Source of the DNA: Thermococcus sp. JdFR-02
GTDB lineage: Archaea; Methanobacteriota_B; Thermococci; Thermococcales; Thermococcaceae
DNA: 64,000 nucleotides
NCBI GenBank assembly: GCA_002009975.1
Contig: MTLP01000031.1
Span: forward strand, 62,001 to 126,000
Direction of reading: 5' to 3'
Below are positions 43,139 to 51,457 of this stretch, one piece after another (positions within the stretch are counted from its first letter, which is position 1; each line of letters starts with the position of its first letter). A program made the translations under genes and the position numbers. A model generated the notes under the pieces. It worked only from the letters and a program-made list of their open reading frames with translations, had not been told where the DNA came from and did not search any database.

Positions 43139-43453
43139 TTAAACTTTATTTTGCCCTGCAATTTCCCTCAACCGTTTCTCAACTTTTTCATAAGCTTTTT
43201 CCAAAGCCTCTTCAATTAGCTTATCAACATCAACCTTCACAAATATAGGAACCTCTATGTAAGCTTCAACTTCCAGGTTTAGTGTTTCGTTCCTGTTTAT
43301 CCTTGTAGTAACCTCAATGTCCTTTACTTCACTCTTTGATAGATGCTCAAAAATGTAATTTACAACAGTTTCCTGTGCTAAATCACCAATTTCAATTAGT
43401 TGTTCCTCACTAAGCTCTGGTAAGCCAATATGAACAACCCTTACATGCTCCAC
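43139..43453 (-). CDS. DUF3194 protein, linked to prefoldin beta
   Basis: About 104 residues with mixed alpha/beta content and a Glu/Lys-rich helical end. It matches the DUF3194 family regularly found beside prefoldin beta and DHH genes in Euryarchaeota. Function unknown. The start is a GTG at 43453 with AGGTGA at proper distance; the in-frame GTG at 43462 is part of that site. Confidence 0.8.
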   Translation of the reverse strand: MEHVRVVHIGLPELSEEQLIEIGDLAQETVVNYIFEHLSKSEVKDIEVTTRINRNETLNLEVEAYIEVPIFVKVDVDKLIEEALEKAYEKVEKRLREIAGQNKV

Positions 43454-43484
43454 TTTCTTCACCTAAAAGAGGAAGTAAAAGGAA

Positions 43485-43838
43485 TTAACCAGCAACTCCC
43501 CCTCTTAAAGCCGCCTGTATCTTTTGAGTGAGCTCCTTAATCTTCTCGTTGAGTTTTTGTTCTTGCCTTTCTAAAGCACTGAGTCTTACTTCCAAAGTTT
43601 CAAGCTTATCTTTAAGCTCATCTAGAGATTTCTGCTTATTGGTCTTGACGATTAAAGTCCCTACCGTTTTGTATATTGAAGTGTCCTCTTCGACTTTCTC
43701 TATTTCTTCTATTGCCTTCTTAACGTCATTTAAGTCAATTTGGACTTTTTGCTTTTGCTGAATAACCAATTGAAGTTGCTGTTGATAGCTCTCAAGCTGT
43801 CCCAATAAAGCTTGAACTTGGGGTGGAATGTTCTGCAT
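43485..43838 (-). CDS. pfdB: Prefoldin beta subunit
   Basis: A 117-residue beta-type prefoldin. Two long coiled-coil helices (residues 1-45 and 75-110) flank a short beta hairpin around IYKTVGTLIVKTNKQ. With prefoldin alpha it forms an alpha2beta4 hexamer that hands unfolded proteins to the thermosome. GGAGGTG precedes the start. Confidence 0.96.
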   Translation of the reverse strand: MQNIPPQVQALLGQLESYQQQLQLVIQQKQKVQIDLNDVKKAIEEIEKVEEDTSIYKTVGTLIVKTNKQKSLDELKDKLETLEVRLSALERQEQKLNEKIKELTQKIQAALRGGVAG

Positions 43839-43941
43839 CTTAACACCTCCATAACCGTGAATTTCACTTCCTCTTTAAGTTTAGACATTTGCTTAAAAAG
43901 GCTTTCCATCGGTTTCTACAAAGGTCACCTAATTTTGGAAA

Positions 43942-44190
43942 TTAGAGATCAGAAACATCCATAGCTATCTTAATCCATCTCAAATAGGAGTTCAAAGTTC
44001 CCCTCAAAGCAGAATTATCCTTTGCGATGAACTTTATTTTTATCTTATTCCCCTCTCTCTCAAATTTAATCCTGCTCCTTCGATATGGAACGCTTTCATG
44101 TTCCAGAAGAACGCTCTCATAAACAACCTTTGCTATCTCTTCATTTGGGAATTCAATCTCAATAATGCCCTTTATTGGGGCTTTTGGCAT
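43942..44190 (-). CDS. pcc1: KEOPS complex subunit Pcc1
   Basis: About 82 residues with the Pcc1 pattern: IEIEFPNEEIAKVVYESVLL at the N-terminus and NSALRGTLNSYLRWIKIAMD near the end. Pcc1 dimerises in KEOPS (Kae1, Bud32, Cgi121) and helps tRNA binding for t6A37 synthesis. AGGAGTG precedes the ATG at 44190, five bases after the Brix gene stop. Confidence 0.92.
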   Translation of the reverse strand: MPKAPIKGIIEIEFPNEEIAKVVYESVLLEHESVPYRRSRIKFEREGNKIKIKFIAKDNSALRGTLNSYLRWIKIAMDVSDL

Positions 44191-44195
44191 GAAAA

Positions 44196-44828
44196 TCACT
44201 CCTTGCTTTTAACTTTAATTCCTAAAGCCTCTTTATAGTCCCATCTTCTCCCATCTTCCATAATCCAAATTTTAACACTGATTAAAGGTCCAACAGGTTT
44301 ATCCTTAACAATATCTAAGCGATAGAAATTAATTGCCATACCTCTTGGATGTCTCTCAACAACACCCAAAACATCGGTGTTGTATTTATCTGCAATAGCC
44401 TGCAAGCTTAAATCCATTCTTGGAACGAATTTACCATTTGTTAGCTCAGCGAATACTTGGGCAAAAGCGACATGATCTAAGCCAACTCTCTTAGCGGTTG
44501 TAACTATAAAGGGCATATCTTCCTTAATTAACCTTATATTCCTAAACCCGATTTCTCTCTGCAACTTAATTCCATGCAAGTAAAGATAACCCAAATATCC
44601 CCAATCAGTAGGAGAAACTTTAATGAAAGTCATTTTGAGTGGATTACCCTTCCATACATTAATAATCAAAAGTCTTTCATAACCCCGATCATAAGCTTCC
44701 ATAAGAAGATCTTGAATAGTCTTTTTTCCCCTCGTCAAATAGGTAGAATTAGGGAAAACTCTTTCTAAATCATGACCAAAACTCCTTGTCCTCCGAGTAG
44801 GTCTATGAGAAGTTGTTATTAGAATCAT
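44196..44828 (-). CDS. Brix-domain rRNA maturation protein (Imp4/Rpf2-like)
   Basis: About 210 residues. The N-terminal ILITTSHRPTRRTRSFGHDL is the Brix sigma70-like motif, followed by NVWKGNPLKMTFIKV near residue 58. Archaeal Brix proteins bind rRNA and are thought to act in ribosome assembly like eukaryal Imp4. The start is placed at ATG 44828, since the GTG two codons earlier belongs to the GTGAGTGA site. Confidence 0.92.
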   Translation of the reverse strand: MILITTSHRPTRRTRSFGHDLERVFPNSTYLTRGKKTIQDLLMEAYDRGYERLLIINVWKGNPLKMTFIKVSPTDWGYLGYLYLHGIKLQREIGFRNIRLIKEDMPFIVTTAKRVGLDHVAFAQVFAELTNGKFVPRMDLSLQAIADKYNTDVLGVVERHPRGMAINFYRLDIVKDKPVGPLISVKIWIMEDGRRWDYKEALGIKVKSKE

Positions 44829-44848
44829 TTTCACTCACGAATTGTTTT

Positions 44849-44998
44849 TCAAATTGCCTTAACCCTTCTTGCAACCTTAGTCCTTGGTTTATAGAGTATC
44901 TTGCTTCCACAGAAAGTACATCTAACTTCTCTTGTGGTTGCTAAATCAATCTTAACTTCCTTACCACATTTCGCACATCTATATATTACTTCCACCAT
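44849..44998 (-). CDS. rpoP: DNA-directed RNA polymerase subunit P (Rpb12)
   Basis: A 49-residue protein too short for most gene finders. It begins MVEVIYRCAKCGKEVKID and ends with a basic Arg/Lys tail. The CAKCG and CTFCG pairs form the single zinc ribbon of Rpb12/RpoP, which stabilises the Rpo3/Rpo10/Rpo11 assembly platform. GGTGATA lies before it; the ATG at 44998 has better spacing than the one at 45001. It lies between L37Ae and Brix, its usual archaeal location. Confidence 0.95.
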   Translation of the reverse strand: MVEVIYRCAKCGKEVKIDLATTREVRCTFCGSKILYKPRTKVARRVKAI

Positions 44999-45028
44999 CA
45001 TTATCACCAAAAAGATGTTTTAAGGGGA

Positions 45029-45298
45029 TTAACCCCTTGACTTTTCGCTAATTATTCTTTGAGCAACCTTTCCAGCTGGTGTGACTGGTAAATAAGCTCC
45101 ACCAGCAAAGACCGCACCACACTTTTGGCATTGCCATATTCCAGTGCTTATTCTCTTAACAGCTTTTCTTCCACATACTGGACAAGTGTGCTTTTGCCTC
45201 ATCTTTTCCTCTACTGCTGCAACTCTTCTTCTAATCTTCAAACCGTATCTCGGACCAAACCTTCCAGCTGAACCAACTTTTCCTGCTTTTTTAACCAT
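45029..45298 (-). CDS. rpl37ae: Ribosomal protein L37Ae
   Basis: An 89-residue zinc-ribbon ribosomal protein. It opens with [16 protein letters not shown], and the zinc site is CPVCG near residue 37 plus CQKCG near residue 56. GAGGTGATG precedes the ATG at 45298. It has its own TATA box at 45340-45355, so the L37Ae-RpoP-Brix-Pcc1 part can be transcribed apart from the exosome genes. Confidence 0.96.
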   Translation of the reverse strand: MVKKAGKVGSAGRFGPRYGLKIRRRVAAVEEKMRQKHTCPVCGRKAVKRISTGIWQCQKCGAVFAGGAYLPVTPAGKVAQRIISEKSRG

Positions 45299-45339
45299 GA
45301 GCATCACCTCTAATAATCTTTAAGCTGATGAGTATAGCG

Positions 45340-45355
45340 GAGTTTTATTTAAAAG
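45340..45355 (-). promoter_or_regulatory. TATA box upstream of L37Ae
   Basis: GCCTTTTAAATAAAAC-like element on the minus strand about 45-55 bases before the L37Ae start. It suggests an internal promoter of the superoperon. Confidence 0.5.
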
Positions 45356-45409
45356 GCTTTTCCTAAAACCTAACTAAAGAACAAAAATTTAATTTATAAA
45401 TCTTTCTTG

Positions 45410-45946
45410 CTAAATGCTCCTAATTTCTCTGTGGGAGATTTTCCATGTTAAGACTACAAAAGCTTCTCCAACTAAGAGACATAATCTCATACTCCACGGA
45501 CCCCATGACTGATTGTAAATTGCACACTCCCAACCAGCGATCCAAAGAGCTGGAAAAAGAAAACCCATTAGGCGAATTGTCCATCTCTCTAATTTCGTGA
45601 CTTTAGGAAGTGCTTTCTTTTCATGGAAAGCTATGAATGCAAAGATTAAAGCCAATATCAGAAAAAATCTCCCCGTAGCCATTAATGCTGGAATAAAGAC
45701 CAAAAATAGCACAAATCCAATGACTACAACACCAAGAAGTGTCTTTTTATAATCAATGTCAGTCAAAAGCTCAACTAATCCAAGAATAATAATAGATAAT
45801 AGTAACGCAGGTATGAAAGTTCCCAGGTAGTCAGAAAATGATATGCAAGCACCAGGAGCAAAAAAAGTTAGTCTAAGTAACCAAAAAAGAAAAATAATGA
45901 GGGAATTAAGGAGCAACTTCTTTTTCTCTGGAGATACCTGAATCAT
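45410..45946 (-). CDS. Multispanning membrane protein of unknown function (cassette gene 3)
   Basis: 178 residues with five or six hydrophobic helices (about residues 12-30, 40-62, 68-88, 90-108, 125-142, 150-167). The loops hold a few Cys and Trp. No family recognised. GGAG lies 7 bases before the ATG. It follows 45967-46377 by 20 bases on the same strand, so the two membrane genes and the secreted peptide gene upstream look like one transcription unit. Confidence 0.75.
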   Translation of the reverse strand: MIQVSPEKKKLLLNSLIIFLFWLLRLTFFAPGACISFSDYLGTFIPALLLSIIILGLVELLTDIDYKKTLLGVVVIGFVLFLVFIPALMATGRFFLILALIFAFIAFHEKKALPKVTKLERWTIRLMGFLFPALWIAGWECAIYNQSWGPWSMRLCLLVGEAFVVLTWKISHREIRSI

Positions 45947-45966
45947 ATGATGCTCCTCCCTTTATC

Positions 45967-46377
45967 TTAGACCAGATACACCCTCCTAAGCCGCATTTTT
46001 ATTGTGTAATATGCCAAGACAACCCCACTAAGCCATGAGACCAAAATAAGCCATCTATCATCTTTAGGAAGAGCAAGCCAAAAATCAAGAAAAAGTATTG
46101 AAAATAATCGGATTAGCCATTTTTCGTGAGATAAAGCCTTATCCAGCTCATTAGCTTTAGAGAAAGCGTTAGCCAATAGCTCATAAGAAAAAATCAAGAA
46201 AGTGCTAAGTACAGTGTAGCCAATTAACGCCTCATAAAAGGCTTTTGATGAGAGGTCTTTTATATGAAGATGGGGATAAAGGACTCTAAAAGCGCACAAC
46301 ACAGTAAAACCGAGTACAATCAATAGGAAGTCCTTACTTTTGATTATCCTACTGGAAGCTATATCATGATATGACAT
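45967..46377 (-). CDS. Multispanning membrane protein of unknown function (cassette gene 2)
   Basis: About 136 residues with four hydrophobic helices: DFLLIVLGFTVLCAFRVLY, ALIGYTVLSTFLIFSYELL, WLIRLFSILFLDFWLAL and WLILVSWLSGVVLAYYTI. A charged cytosolic-type loop (KANELDKALSHEK) lies between helices 2 and 3. It ends in a basic tail. GGGGGATG precedes the ATG at 46377. No homologue recognised; size and topology would suit an immunity or channel-like partner, but that is inference. Confidence 0.75.
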   Translation of the reverse strand: MSYHDIASSRIIKSKDFLLIVLGFTVLCAFRVLYPHLHIKDLSSKAFYEALIGYTVLSTFLIFSYELLANAFSKANELDKALSHEKWLIRLFSILFLDFWLALPKDDRWLILVSWLSGVVLAYYTIKMRLRRVYLV

Positions 46378-46400
46378 TGTTACATCCCCCAATTGAGAAA

Positions 46401-46580
46401 TTAGAAAACAAGATCGTTAAGCCATCCACCTTTCAGAAGCAGTTTATGATATTCATTAAATACCTTCTCAATCTCAGTTCTTGACACTTCCTTACTAGTT
46501 CCAAAGGGAAATGCCATTGCTGTTCCAGCTGTTGCTCCAACCATTAACAATCCAACCAACAGGGCAAAAAGTTTCTTCAT
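46401..46580 (-). CDS. Short secreted peptide precursor (cassette gene 1)
   Basis: 59 residues. A textbook signal peptide, MKKLFALLVGLLMVGATAG, ends with TAMA, giving predicted cleavage before FPFG. The mature peptide has 36 residues, mostly one amphipathic helix (roughly residues 30-50) with a Gly-Gly-Trp motif and a hydrophobic C-terminus; it has no Cys. The ATG at 46580 has a perfect GGAGGTGG site; an upstream in-frame start at 46622 does not. The TATA box lies at 46626-46640. Unknown function; a secreted signalling or antimicrobial peptide is one possibility. Confidence 0.75.
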   Translation of the reverse strand: MKKLFALLVGLLMVGATAGTAMAFPFGTSKEVSRTEIEKVFNEYHKLLLKGGWLNDLVF

Positions 46581-46625
46581 GTATCCACCTCCATGAAATA
46601 TTTGCATTAATAAATTGGGCATTAT

Positions 46626-46640
46626 GGCTTATAAATTTTT
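46626..46640 (-). promoter_or_regulatory. TATA box of the secreted-peptide cassette
   Basis: AAAAATTTATAAGCC on the minus strand, about 46 bases upstream of the peptide start codon, gives the cassette a promoter independent of the exosome operon. Confidence 0.55.
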
Positions 46641-46804
46641 CCTTTTATTTAAAGTAATTTATCTTTTTTCTTTTTTCGTAAGAAATTCTTTCAAACTGTA
46701 GTTTTGCTTGCCCTTTTATTCAAAACGGGCCAAAGTAAAAGAGTGGATATAAATGTACATTACAGTATAGAAGCAATAAATTTCAAAGGAAAAGAAGACA
46801 AAAA

Positions 46805-47617
46805 CTACTCCCTCTTTCCCACAGCTTCAAGAATCTTTTCCCTAATCTCTTTAGCCCTCTTAAAGGCTACATCAACTGCATACATGACCTCTTCAAGTTT
46901 GAAACTTCCTCCCTCGCTCTTTTGCACTGCTGAAATCATTCCATTTTCGTCTGTAGTTATTGTAAGCTTCCCCTCCATCACTTGTTCTTCTTCTAAGTTT
47001 GGATCAACTACCAAGTTTCCACCAATTTTTGCAAAGCTCACTGGAATTGGTATCTTTGTCACTGGCAATGGCTCAAACTCCTCCAATAGCATAACTTCCC
47101 CTGTTTCCTCGTTATATTGAACTTTTGGCATTTTTGTGTTCAAAAGAGCCGCGATTGCACCAATTCCACATGCATCTACTAAATTTCCGTCGTGATCTAA
47201 GACGTGAACATCTATAAACACGACCCTAACGAGCTTTCCTGGAACGATAACTAGCTTTTCCAAGTCAATAGTTTGACTTTCCCTTATACCTCTGTCCACA
47301 ACTCTAGCTAGTTCAATTGACCTCTCATCCGGAGGACCTGGTTCAAAGCTTGGTGAAGCCAATGGTACAAGCTCAACGTTTGTTGTCATGACACCCATAT
47401 TAGGCAGATCTGGAAAAGGCTCTCCCAAATCTATCTTTATACCTACAAGAACTTGAGTGTTGCCAAGTTTAACCCAAGCAGAACCTTCAGCTTTCTCAAT
47501 TACCCCAACTTTTACTTCTAATGGTCTTATATCTTCCAAGTCTCTGCCGTCTATTCTCTTCCCATTCTTGAGCAATTCGAGAATGTGATCTTTCATAATT
47601 GATGCCATTACTTCCAT
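46805..47617 (-). CDS. rrp42: Exosome core subunit Rrp42
   Basis: About 270 residues of the RNase PH fold. GKRIDGRDLEDIRPLEVKVG near the start and GPPDERSIELARVVDRGIRE near residue 98 are the family blocks. Rrp42 forms the hexameric ring with Rrp41 and helps bind RNA but lacks the catalytic Asp pair. The start at 47617 is supported by GGAGGAGTG. The gene begins 3 bases after the rrp41 stop. Confidence 0.96.
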   Translation of the reverse strand: MEVMASIMKDHILELLKNGKRIDGRDLEDIRPLEVKVGVIEKAEGSAWVKLGNTQVLVGIKIDLGEPFPDLPNMGVMTTNVELVPLASPSFEPGPPDERSIELARVVDRGIRESQTIDLEKLVIVPGKLVRVVFIDVHVLDHDGNLVDACGIGAIAALLNTKMPKVQYNEETGEVMLLEEFEPLPVTKIPIPVSFAKIGGNLVVDPNLEEEQVMEGKLTITTDENGMISAVQKSEGGSFKLEEVMYAVDVAFKRAKEIREKILEAVGKRE

Positions 47618-47619
47618 TT

Positions 47620-48357
47620 TCACTCCTCCTCTATAATCTTAAGATATTTTTCTTTCAAAGCTTCTCTCTGCTTTTGATAAACTGCTTTTGCACCTTTTAT
47701 AGCTAATCTCACGGCTTCAACGAACTCCTCTTTACTTAAATAGCCATCCATTTGTAAGAGCGTTATATCATTCTTTATTGGCATTATTGCAACTGGAACA
47801 TCTGCTTCTCCATAGTTGTCTTCCTCTTTATTTAAATCCAAAACTAGCTCCCCATCGATTTTTCCTGCTGCACATGCTGCAACTAAATCCTTCATTGGAA
47901 TCCCAGCATCTGCTAAGGCTAATGAAGCAGCGGTAATTCCAGCAACTCTTGTTCCAGCATCAGCTTGTAAAACTTCTATGAAAACATCTACAGCTGTTCT
48001 CGGAAATAATTCAAGAATTAGAGCTGGTTCCAAAGCCCCTCTAATCACTTTGCTAATTTCCACACTCCTTCTATCTGGACCGGGTTTTTTACGTTCCTCA
48101 ACACTAAATGGAGCCATATTATATCTTACTCTTAAAATTGCCCTATCTGGTCTTTGCAAATGCTTTGGATGAATTTCCCTTGGACCATAGACAGCGGCTA
48201 AAACTTTATTTTTACCCCATTCTACATAAGCTGAGCCATCAGCACTTTTTAAAACACCAATTTCCATTTTTATTTTTCTAAGCTCATACTTCTTTCTACC
48301 ATCTATTCTATAGCCGTTTTCATCGATAAGCTTCAATCCCTCAGGCTTCTCCATCAT
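47620..48357 (-). CDS. rrp41: Exosome catalytic subunit Rrp41
   Basis: About 245 residues, the phosphorolytic active subunit of the archaeal exosome. RNase PH blocks are [40 protein letters not shown] near residue 95 and [20 protein letters not shown] near 133. The catalytic acidic residues lie in [15 protein letters not shown] near residue 180. GGAGAGTG precedes the ATG at 48357, inside the end of rrp4. Confidence 0.97.
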   Translation of the reverse strand: MMEKPEGLKLIDENGYRIDGRKKYELRKIKMEIGVLKSADGSAYVEWGKNKVLAAVYGPREIHPKHLQRPDRAILRVRYNMAPFSVEERKKPGPDRRSVEISKVIRGALEPALILELFPRTAVDVFIEVLQADAGTRVAGITAASLALADAGIPMKDLVAACAAGKIDGELVLDLNKEEDNYGEADVPVAIMPIKNDITLLQMDGYLSKEEFVEAVRLAIKGAKAVYQKQREALKEKYLKIIEEE

Positions 48358-49114
48358 TTCTTTCACTCTCCTCTACTTTGAATTCGGGGATATCTTCAAC
48401 AACTCCTTGCTCTTTAAGCTCTTGCAACCTCTTTACTAAGAAATCCTTAACCCTATCAGTTAATCCCTGAGTGTGGCTTTCTCTATTCACCTTTAGAATA
48501 GCTTCAATAGCTAATCTTTCAAGCTCTTGCTTCTTGCCACTCAACCAAACCCAACCGTTTTGTCCAACTATTATGCGCGTTTGTGTCAACGTTTTGATTG
48601 TGTTGATCATTGAACCTCCTTTCCCAATTAAGCGAGGCACTTTTGATGGTGTAATCTTTACTATCTGACCGCCCCTAAGAGGACCTCCACCAAAGGGCAT
48701 TCCCTTTGTCATTAAGTCTATTTGATTCACTTCATTAAAGGCCTTCACTTTTGCATAGATTATATCTCCTATGTCGAAGAATCTCCTTAGATCTACCTTA
48801 AGAAGGTCTATTTTTTCTTCTAAAGCATCTTGAATTCTAAGCGTTGCTTGATAAGGCGCACCAATATCTACTACCCAATTTGAGAATTTTACATCTATTA
48901 TTTTTCCGATGACATTGTCTCCAACTTCTGGAATGTAAGGACCTTCCAGTGGAATAACTCTTATAGTGTCTCCCCTTATGTCTACCAATCCTATAACGGT
49001 AGAGTAAACCCTCGTTCCTTCTTTAAAAGTTCCTTTGCCAGATTTGAATGGTCCTTGAGCTAAAAGCGTTCCTGGAACCACTAACTCCCTATTTGATACA
49101 AAAACCTTTCTCAT
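48341..49114 (-). CDS. rrp4: Exosome cap subunit Rrp4
   Basis: A 257-residue RNA-binding cap protein. The domains in order are an N-terminal beta domain, an S1 domain (about 65-145, with [20 protein letters not shown]) and a KH domain with [16 protein letters not shown] near 160. It sits on the Rrp41-Rrp42 ring and selects substrates. It overlaps both rrp41 and the SBDS gene. Confidence 0.96.
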   Translation of the reverse strand: MRKVFVSNRELVVPGTLLAQGPFKSGKGTFKEGTRVYSTVIGLVDIRGDTIRVIPLEGPYIPEVGDNVIGKIIDVKFSNWVVDIGAPYQATLRIQDALEEKIDLLKVDLRRFFDIGDIIYAKVKAFNEVNQIDLMTKGMPFGGGPLRGGQIVKITPSKVPRLIGKGGSMINTIKTLTQTRIIVGQNGWVWLSGKKQELERLAIEAILKVNRESHTQGLTDRVKDFLVKRLQELKEQGVVEDIPEFKVEESERNDGEA

Positions 49115-49821
49115 AGTCCCTTCCTCTCTATAAGTTTAGTCATAACATTGCCCTTTGTAAGGGCGTTTAGTTTTTCATAAAATTCTTCTTCAACTCCACC
49201 TGGAATTTCAATTAAAAACATCCACGAGCCATCTCTTCCCCATTCTTCTTTTTTAATATTTCCAAATTTCCTTACTTCTCCAAAGGCTTTTCCAACGTAT
49301 TCTGAAGGTATTTTAACTGCAATTACTTTTGTTTCAATCTTAAGAGGTAGGACCCTCCTCAACGCTTTAATAATCTGTGGCACTTGGGCTTCAGCATCTT
49401 TAAAGATATCCACATGAACACCAACTTCTTCCATAGCCTTCAAAACCCTATCCGGTGGATGTGGATAACCTGTTCTTGGATCAACAGCATGTCTGTGAAT
49501 TATCATTGCTATTTGCTTCTTTTTCTCCTCAAGCATCTCTCTCCTTTGCTGAGCTGTAAGCTGAACTTCACCTTTTCTAAGGATAATCTTTGCAACCTCG
49601 TAGGGATCGCTTGTCCCAAAGATCTTCTGCATTTCGTTTTCACTGGCTTTATCTCCTTTATGAGCATCTTTAAAAACATAAGGAGTGGCGAGAATTTCTT
49701 CTATTGGAACTTCCTTTCCTTCTTTGAAATCCCTTGCCAAGTAAGGATCTACTAAGATTTCAAAAACATCCCCATGTGTCTTTAATCGAGCAATCACTGC
49801 TTTATCAACGCTTATGGGCAT
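49111..49821 (-). CDS. sdo1: Ribosome maturation protein SBDS
   Basis: About 236 residues in three domains: the N-terminal FYSH domain ([20 protein letters not shown]), the helical middle domain ([20 protein letters not shown]) and a ferredoxin-like C-terminal domain. In eukaryotes SBDS with EFL1 evicts eIF6 from 60S subunits; the archaeal role is assumed to be similar. The ATG at 49821 follows GCGGTGA; the GTG at 49830 belongs to that site. Confidence 0.95.
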   Translation of the reverse strand: MPISVDKAVIARLKTHGDVFEILVDPYLARDFKEGKEVPIEEILATPYVFKDAHKGDKASENEMQKIFGTSDPYEVAKIILRKGEVQLTAQQRREMLEEKKKQIAMIIHRHAVDPRTGYPHPPDRVLKAMEEVGVHVDIFKDAEAQVPQIIKALRRVLPLKIETKVIAVKIPSEYVGKAFGEVRKFGNIKKEEWGRDGSWMFLIEIPGGVEEEFYEKLNALTKGNVMTKLIERKGL

Positions 49822-49832
49822 TGTACTCACCG

Positions 49833-50615
49833 CTAATAATTGTTGTCCAAGTCAGCATAATCAACTTCCTTTTCATCTACTTCTTCAGCCTCAACCTTTT
49901 GGAGAATGTCGGCGAAATACTTTTCAAGCTCCTCTTGGCTTAGCTTTCTAAACTTCTTCTCTTTAACATCAATTACGGCAACTTCAACATATTCTGCCTT
50001 TGGCTCTTCCATGGTCTTAGCTAGGGCAAGCATTGCAAGCTTTATTGCATCTTCTAAAGTCATGTCATCAGTGTATTTCTCCTCAAATATTGCCATTGCT
50101 GTGTTTCTTCCACTTCCTATTGCTACAGCCTTCCACTCAAAGTATGCACCACTTGGATCCGTCTCAAAAAGTTGTGGTTTTTCATTAACTCCAGCCATTA
50201 ACAAAGCGGCACCAAAAGGTCTTACACCACCGTATTGGGTGTGCATTTGCTTTAAATCACAGATCTTTTTAACTAAAACTGCAAGATGAACGGGTTCTCC
50301 ATAAGTTAGGCGATAAATTTGAGCTTCTAAACGAGCTCTATCAACTAAAATTCTTGCATCTGCTATTATTCCACTTGAAGCAGCAGCTATATGCTCATCA
50401 ATTTGGAAAATCTTCTCATAGCTTTCTGGTTCTATTAATCTACTTGTTACTCTTTTTTCTACAGCCAAAACTACTCCATCTTTACATTTTATTCCTACAG
50501 CAGTTGCTCCTCTTTTTACGGCTTCTCTTGCATATTGCACTTGGAAAAGCCTTCCATCCGGGCTAAAAACAGTTATTGCCCTATCATACCCAGCTTGCGG
50601 TGGTACAAACGCCAT
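49833..50615 (-). CDS. psmA: Proteasome subunit alpha
   Basis: A 260-residue alpha subunit of the 20S proteasome. The N-terminal gate and signature [20 protein letters not shown] are clear. The core includes the [17 protein letters not shown] block near residue 150. The Glu-rich C-terminus is typical of archaeal alpha subunits. It forms the outer rings that dock the PAN ATPase. It heads the exosome operon; GAGGTGATG precedes the start. Confidence 0.97.
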   Translation of the reverse strand: MAFVPPQAGYDRAITVFSPDGRLFQVQYAREAVKRGATAVGIKCKDGVVLAVEKRVTSRLIEPESYEKIFQIDEHIAAASSGIIADARILVDRARLEAQIYRLTYGEPVHLAVLVKKICDLKQMHTQYGGVRPFGAALLMAGVNEKPQLFETDPSGAYFEWKAVAIGSGRNTAMAIFEEKYTDDMTLEDAIKLAMLALAKTMEEPKAEYVEVAVIDVKEKKFRKLSQEELEKYFADILQKVEAEEVDEKEVDYADLDNNY

Positions 50616-50740
50616 TTTACATCACCTCTAATGATTATCGTAACAGTTATACAATATTCCCTCTCTCCACTTATAAGCTCTTTTAAATATTGGATACTTA
50701 AACTTTTGCATGAACGACAAAAGGAAAACACCGTCTCACA

Positions 50741-51103
50741 TTACTTCCAATCAAATTCTTTCAAAAACTTCATCTTAAGCCTCTTTATTGTCCCAGATAC
50801 ACCAAGCGTTCTCATTATAACCTTTGAACCATTTATCTGGGTAAGCATTGTCAAAGCAAATCTAACTTGCTCCACATAAGCCCTATCGCACCTTACAATT
50901 CCAGTCTGACTCTTCTCATCAAATCTTATGAACCAAATCTTAGCTTTAGCAGTTCCCAATTCCCCCAAAACTCTGAGAGAAGCCTCCCAAATTGCCTTTT
51001 TGATCTCTCCACTCTTAAATGTCCTCTCTCCAATAACCTGAAAAGCTATATATCTTTGCTTATCCCTAAGTGTTGGAGGTAGGGTTTTAGGTTTTTTGTT
51101 CAT
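50741..51103 (-). CDS. rnp2: Ribonuclease P protein component 2 (Pop5)
   Basis: A 120-residue Pop5-like protein. It starts with a basic [19 protein letters not shown] segment, followed by the RNP-like alpha/beta fold with [20 protein letters not shown] near residue 55. Together with Rpp30 (encoded at 52800-53450) it activates the catalytic domain of RNase P RNA for tRNA 5' processing. It lies upstream of psmA on the same strand, separated by 125 bases. Confidence 0.93.
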   Translation of the reverse strand: MNKKPKTLPPTLRDKQRYIAFQVIGERTFKSGEIKKAIWEASLRVLGELGTAKAKIWFIRFDEKSQTGIVRCDRAYVEQVRFALTMLTQINGSKVIMRTLGVSGTIKRLKMKFLKEFDWK

Positions 51104-51457
51104 GGAGAAGACTAAAGCAAATGACTTATTAATCTTTATGTTTTGTCAAAATGTCAGAACTCCTCAAAATCTAAGATTCATTTTAGACAATCAACAATGA
51201 AAATTTGATTTTGTCAAATTTTGACGGAAATTCTCCCAAAAAAGCTTTAAGAGTAAAGTTCATTTAAAGACCTTGATGCCCTATGATGTTCAGGAGTGAG
51301 TGTCTTTGGAATAGGAGTTAGAGAGTTTAGAATTCTTCTGGTTAGCTTATTCTTCAAAATCAAAGGGCGGGATTGTTTTTGGAATACACATTCTTAGGTT
51401 TGAAGGTATGAATAACGCTTATTCTGATCTTTTTAAACTTTTTAGGAGGTGTTTTAG
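51104..51457. other. Divergent intergenic region between rnp2 and trpB2
   Basis: About 350 bases. It contains the palindrome at 51213-51225 and possible TATA elements for trpB2 near 51258 (CATTTAAAG) and 51430. If the first is used, the trpB2 leader is about 170 bases long. No convincing gene was found. Confidence 0.5.
51213..51225. promoter_or_regulatory. GTCAAA-T-TTTGAC palindrome
   Basis: A perfect 6+1+6 dyad in the rnp2-trpB2 intergenic region, about 40 bases upstream of a TATA-like CATTTAAAG. A second TTGTCAAA half-site copy occurs near 51145. Candidate operator. Confidence 0.35.

Noticed and set aside
51283-51321. 12-codon leader peptide with one Trp upstream of trpB2
   Set aside because: A single Trp codon, no ribosome binding site and no terminator/antiterminator pair, so attenuation is not supported.
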